A stretch of DNA of 15,580 nt. Origin: Sedimentisphaerales bacterium (lineage in GTDB: Bacteria; Planctomycetota; Phycisphaerae; Sedimentisphaerales; Anaerobacaceae). The notes below the pieces were generated by a model. It ran no database searches and was not told the origin of the DNA. It was given only the letters and a program-made list of their open reading frames with translations. Location of the stretch: contig JAFGTU010000064.1 of NCBI GenBank assembly GCA_016933985.1, positions 1 to 15,580 of the forward strand, read 5' to 3'. This document shows positions 14,104 to 15,580 of this stretch, piece after piece; within the stretch, counting starts at the first letter, position 1, and each line of letters opens with the position of its first letter. The translations under genes and the position numbers were made by a program.

Positions 14104-14520
14104 ATGAGCGGCGACGAGTGCCTTTTCTGCAAAATGGCAGCCGGGGAGATTCCGGTTGCGAAGGTCTTCGAAGACGAAATTGTATTGGCGTTCCTCGATA
14201 TCGGGCCAGTTAGCGACGGCCATGCCTTGGTTATCCCAAAGCAGCACTTTGAAAAACTGCATGATTGTCCGCCGGATTTGCTCGGCCAGGTCGCCTCGCG
14301 TCTGGGCAGAATAGCCCAGGCCATCGCTGCCGCCATGGAATCCGAGGGCTACAATGTTCTGTGCAACAATGGCTCAGCCGCTGGGCAGCTGATTGAGCAT
14401 TTGCATTTTCACATTATCCCTCGCAGCGCTGGCGACGGCATCTTTAGACGCTGGCCTGCTTACAAGTACCCCCCCGGCAAGATCGAGAAGATTGCCGCCA
14501 AAATCCGTGAAAACTTATAA
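14104..14520 (+). CDS. HIT-family (Hint/PKCI-like) nucleotide hydrolase
   Basis: HIT proteins hydrolyse or transfer AMP from nucleoside phosphoramidates and related compounds. The 138-residue product has CLFCKMAAGEIP (residues 6-17), the core LDIGPVSDGHALVIPKQHFE, an NVLCNNGSAAGQ turn, and the triad HLHFHIIPR with His99, His101 and His103. Cys6 and Cys9 with His48 and His99 could bind zinc as in some bacterial members. An in-frame ATG at 14089 would add five residues; the later ATG is chosen because GGGAAG lies seven nt upstream and the product then starts close to the family start. It directly follows rplQ, so it may be the last gene of the operon. The substrate is unknown. Confidence 0.9.
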   Translation: MSGDECLFCKMAAGEIPVAKVFEDEIVLAFLDIGPVSDGHALVIPKQHFEKLHDCPPDLLGQVASRLGRIAQAIAAAMESEGYNVLCNNGSAAGQLIEHLHFHIIPRSAGDGIFRRWPAYKYPPGKIEKIAAKIRENL

Positions 14521-14534
14521 TTTTGATTTTGCCG

Positions 14535-14563
14535 TTGCTAACGAATGCTTTTTGTGGTATTCT
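14535..14563 (+). promoter_or_regulatory. Candidate sigma70-type promoter for the tRNA-fMet gene
   Basis: TTGCTA (14535-14540) and TATTCT (14558-14563) are separated by exactly 17 bp, close to the TTGACA/TATAAT consensus at the optimal spacing. Transcription would start near 14570, about 50 nt before the mature tRNA 5' end, giving a short leader for RNase P. It is the only good promoter match noticed in the gap between the HIT gene and the tRNA. The call is by eye. Confidence 0.5.
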
Positions 14564-14622
14564 ATTTTTGTCGCAGAGTGAGTGTCAACTGCGATATGTG
14601 ATATTTGATATACGAAAATGGC

Positions 14623-14696
14623 CGCGGGGTAGAGCAGTCTGGTAGCTCGTCGGGCCCATAACCCGGAGGTCGCAGGTTCGAATCCTGCCCCCGCTA
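14623..14696 (+). tRNA. Initiator tRNA-fMet (CAT anticodon), with C33
   Basis: A complete cloverleaf can be drawn. The acceptor stem pairs at positions 2-7 with a C1xU72 mismatch, and an unpaired 1:72 is the mark formylase and EF-Tu discrimination rely on. The D stem GAGC/GCTC has the initiator-type A11-U24 pair, and the anticodon stem has three consecutive G-C pairs (GGG/CCC at 29-31/39-41). The anticodon is CAT (14657-14659), the T stem GCAGG/CCTGC, and the discriminator A73. CCA is not encoded. Position 33 (14656) is C, whereas bacterial tRNAs almost always have U there. An integrase gene starts about 160 nt downstream, so the 3' half is probably an attachment site. Confidence 0.93.
14677..14696 (+). 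other. Putative integration (att) site at the tRNA 3' end
   Basis: The T-loop and acceptor 3' strand of tRNA-fMet lie directly upstream of a same-strand tyrosine recombinase gene, the usual arrangement of elements that insert in tRNA 3' ends and rebuild the gene. The matching direct repeat that would mark the far end is not in the window, so limits and orientation are inferred. Confidence 0.4.
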
Positions 14697-14710
14697 TTGT
14701 GGATAAGCCT

Positions 14711-14742
14711 AGCAGGGACAGACATTTATGTCGGTTCCTGCT
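14711..14742 (+). terminator. Long imperfect inverted repeat after tRNA-fMet (possible terminator or recombinase site)
   Basis: The arm AGCAGGGACAGACAT pairs with ATGTCGGTTCCTGCT: 14 of 15 positions pair, counting one G-U, with a single mismatch. Only two bases separate the arms, so the innermost pairs would open into a loop. It begins 15 nt after the mature tRNA end. The following bases are only weakly T-rich (GCTTTCTT), so termination is plausible but not clear; a recombinase core or accessory site is the alternative. Confidence 0.4.
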
Positions 14743-14772
14743 GCTTTCTTGCGCGGTGAAGTTTAACGTCAC

Positions 14773-14790
14773 TGTAGCCAAATTGTAGCC
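14773..14790 (+). repeat. Two TGTAGCC direct repeats 11 bp apart upstream of the integrase gene
   Basis: TGTAGCC occurs at 14773-14779 and 14784-14790, start-to-start 11 bp, about one helical turn. The octamer GCAGGGAC also occurs twice nearby (14712-14719 and 14809-14816). Short direct repeats flanking an att core are typical of arm-type sites bound by the N-terminal domain of tyrosine integrases. Chance occurrence is possible for words this short. Confidence 0.3.
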
Positions 14791-14858
14791 GTCGCAGAGA
14801 AAATTCCGGCAGGGACTGGCACCTTTGGGACTGTAATGGCCAGAAAGGAGCTAGTTCA

Positions 14859-15580
14859 ATGGCAAGTATCTACAAAAGAGGAAAAGTCTGGTGGATCAAG
14901 TACCATGTCAAGGGTAGTAGGGTACAGCGGTCTTTGCATACAACTGACGCCCGCGTGGCCAAGACGAGACGTTCCAGACTGGAGTACGATCTGGCTACAA
15001 ATGGCCTGATCATGCCATCGGAAACGCCATTGATACCATTTCTGGAGGATTACTGCCAGCACCTCAAGACTGTCCTGACAGCAAAATCCTTCGCAAACGA
15101 TGTTTCCTATCTACGGGCGTTCTTTGGCCCTGTATGCATGGCCCTGTTTCCAGGCAGTAAGTGCAATAAGGGGAAAACTCTTCGTAAAGAGGCTTCTTCT
15201 TGGAAGGATTCGCTTGAGGGTCGTCACATACGTGTAGGCCTCCTGGAAGAGATCACTACTATGATGATATCGCAGTTCATTTCACGGCGGGTACGGGAGG
15301 ATGGTATAGCCCCTAAGACTGCCAACCGTCAGCGAGAAGTGCTTCATAGGATGTTTGCCTATGCGTTGAAGGAAAAAGACTACAGAGGGCCGGACGGAAC
15401 GCGATGTAATCCAGCCGCCAACGTGGAACGACGGCGAGAGAATGCGCCTACCATTGTCTTCCTGACACTCGAAGAGATCAGAGAACAACTCGACATACTC
15501 AAGGACCGGGAGACCCTCCACGCCATAGTGGCCACGCTCATCTACGCCGGCCTGAGGCGCTCGGAGGCCCTCTGGCTGAC
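14859..15580 (+). CDS. Tyrosine recombinase / integrase, N-terminal part (cut by window end)
   Basis: Site-specific recombinase of the phage-integrase family; it would catalyse integration and excision of the adjacent element. The 240 complete codons visible read MASIYKRGKVWWIKYHVKG at the start, a beta-strand arm-binding domain typical of tRNA-targeting integrases. A core-binding SAM-like helical region follows at about residues 55-185, including FLEDYCQHLKTVLTAKSF and TANRQREVLHRMFAYAL. Then the catalytic domain begins: TLEEIREQLDIL, and IYAGLRRSEALWL with the first catalytic arginine at Arg233. The remaining residues (His-x-x-Arg and the tyrosine) lie beyond the window. AAGGAG eight nt upstream of the ATG sets the start. 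It is probably foreign DNA, being outside the ribosomal operon and next to a tRNA. Confidence 0.88.
   Translation, partial: MASIYKRGKVWWIKYHVKGSRVQRSLHTTDARVAKTRRSRLEYDLATNGLIMPSETPLIPFLEDYCQHLKTVLTAKSFANDVSYLRAFFGPVCMALFPGSKCNKGKTLRKEASSWKDSLEGRHIRVGLLEEITTMMISQFISRRVREDGIAPKTANRQREVLHRMFAYALKEKDYRGPDGTRCNPAANVERRRENAPTIVFLTLEEIREQLDILKDRETLHAIVATLIYAGLRRSEALWL

Noticed and set aside
14515..14781. Minus-strand 88-residue frame containing GFEPATSGL and ARRATRLLYPA
   Set aside because: It is the antisense translation of the tRNA-fMet gene, a well-known source of false proteins.
14859..15580. Reading the end of the window as a transposase or relaxase
   Set aside because: The AGLRRSEALWL motif and N-terminal arm-binding domain fit a tyrosine recombinase; no DDE or relaxase motif is seen and no terminal inverted repeats are visible.
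1..15580. CRISPR array, toxin-antitoxin or defence system
   Set aside because: No regularly spaced repeats and no such proteins seen; any accessory cargo would lie downstream of the window.

Overview
The window is almost entirely one ribosomal-protein supercluster on the + strand (S10-spc-alpha type). It begins inside rplB (L2) and runs through rpsS, rplV, rpsC, rplP, rpmC, rpsQ, rplN, rplX, rplE, rpsN, rpsH, rplF, rplR, rpsE, rplO, secY, adk, map, infA, rpmJ, rpsM, rpsK, rpsD, rpoA and rplQ, and ends with a HIT-family hydrolase gene. The order is the classic bacterial one, gaps are short (0 to about 75 nt), and I see no convincing internal promoter or terminator, so long co-transcription is likely. 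rpmD (L30) is missing between rpsE and rplO.

The organism is a bacterium. Several traits point, by inference only, to Planctomycetota and perhaps Phycisphaerae: unusual extensions on L22, S3 and L17, loss of L30, weak or absent Shine-Dalgarno sequences ahead of many genes, and a divergent L2 active-region motif. No 16S gene is present to confirm this. S14, S4, L36 and adenylate kinase all keep their zinc-binding cysteines.

Regions: 1-4091 is the S10-operon tail and the start of spc (L2 to L24). A 66-nt gap with two overlapping hairpins precedes rplE. 4158-7391 holds L5 to L15. 7455-10283 holds secretion and N-terminal processing genes (secY, adk, map). 10340-14076 holds infA, rpmJ and the alpha operon. 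14104-14520 encodes the HIT protein. After about 100 nt containing a good sigma70-type promoter comes an initiator tRNA-fMet gene (14623-14696). About 160 nt beyond it a tyrosine recombinase gene begins and runs off the window, the layout of an integrative element inserted at a tRNA 3' end.

The genes work together in making ribosomes and new proteins: ribosomal proteins of both subunits, IF-1 and initiator tRNA for initiation, RNA polymerase alpha for transcription, SecY for export, and methionine aminopeptidase for nascent-chain processing. The items most worth a second look are the helix-turn-helix-like domain fused to L22, the C33 (instead of U33) in the initiator tRNA beside the integrase, the hairpins ahead of rplE, and a recurring GAGATA / GATACGA motif just upstream of start codons.
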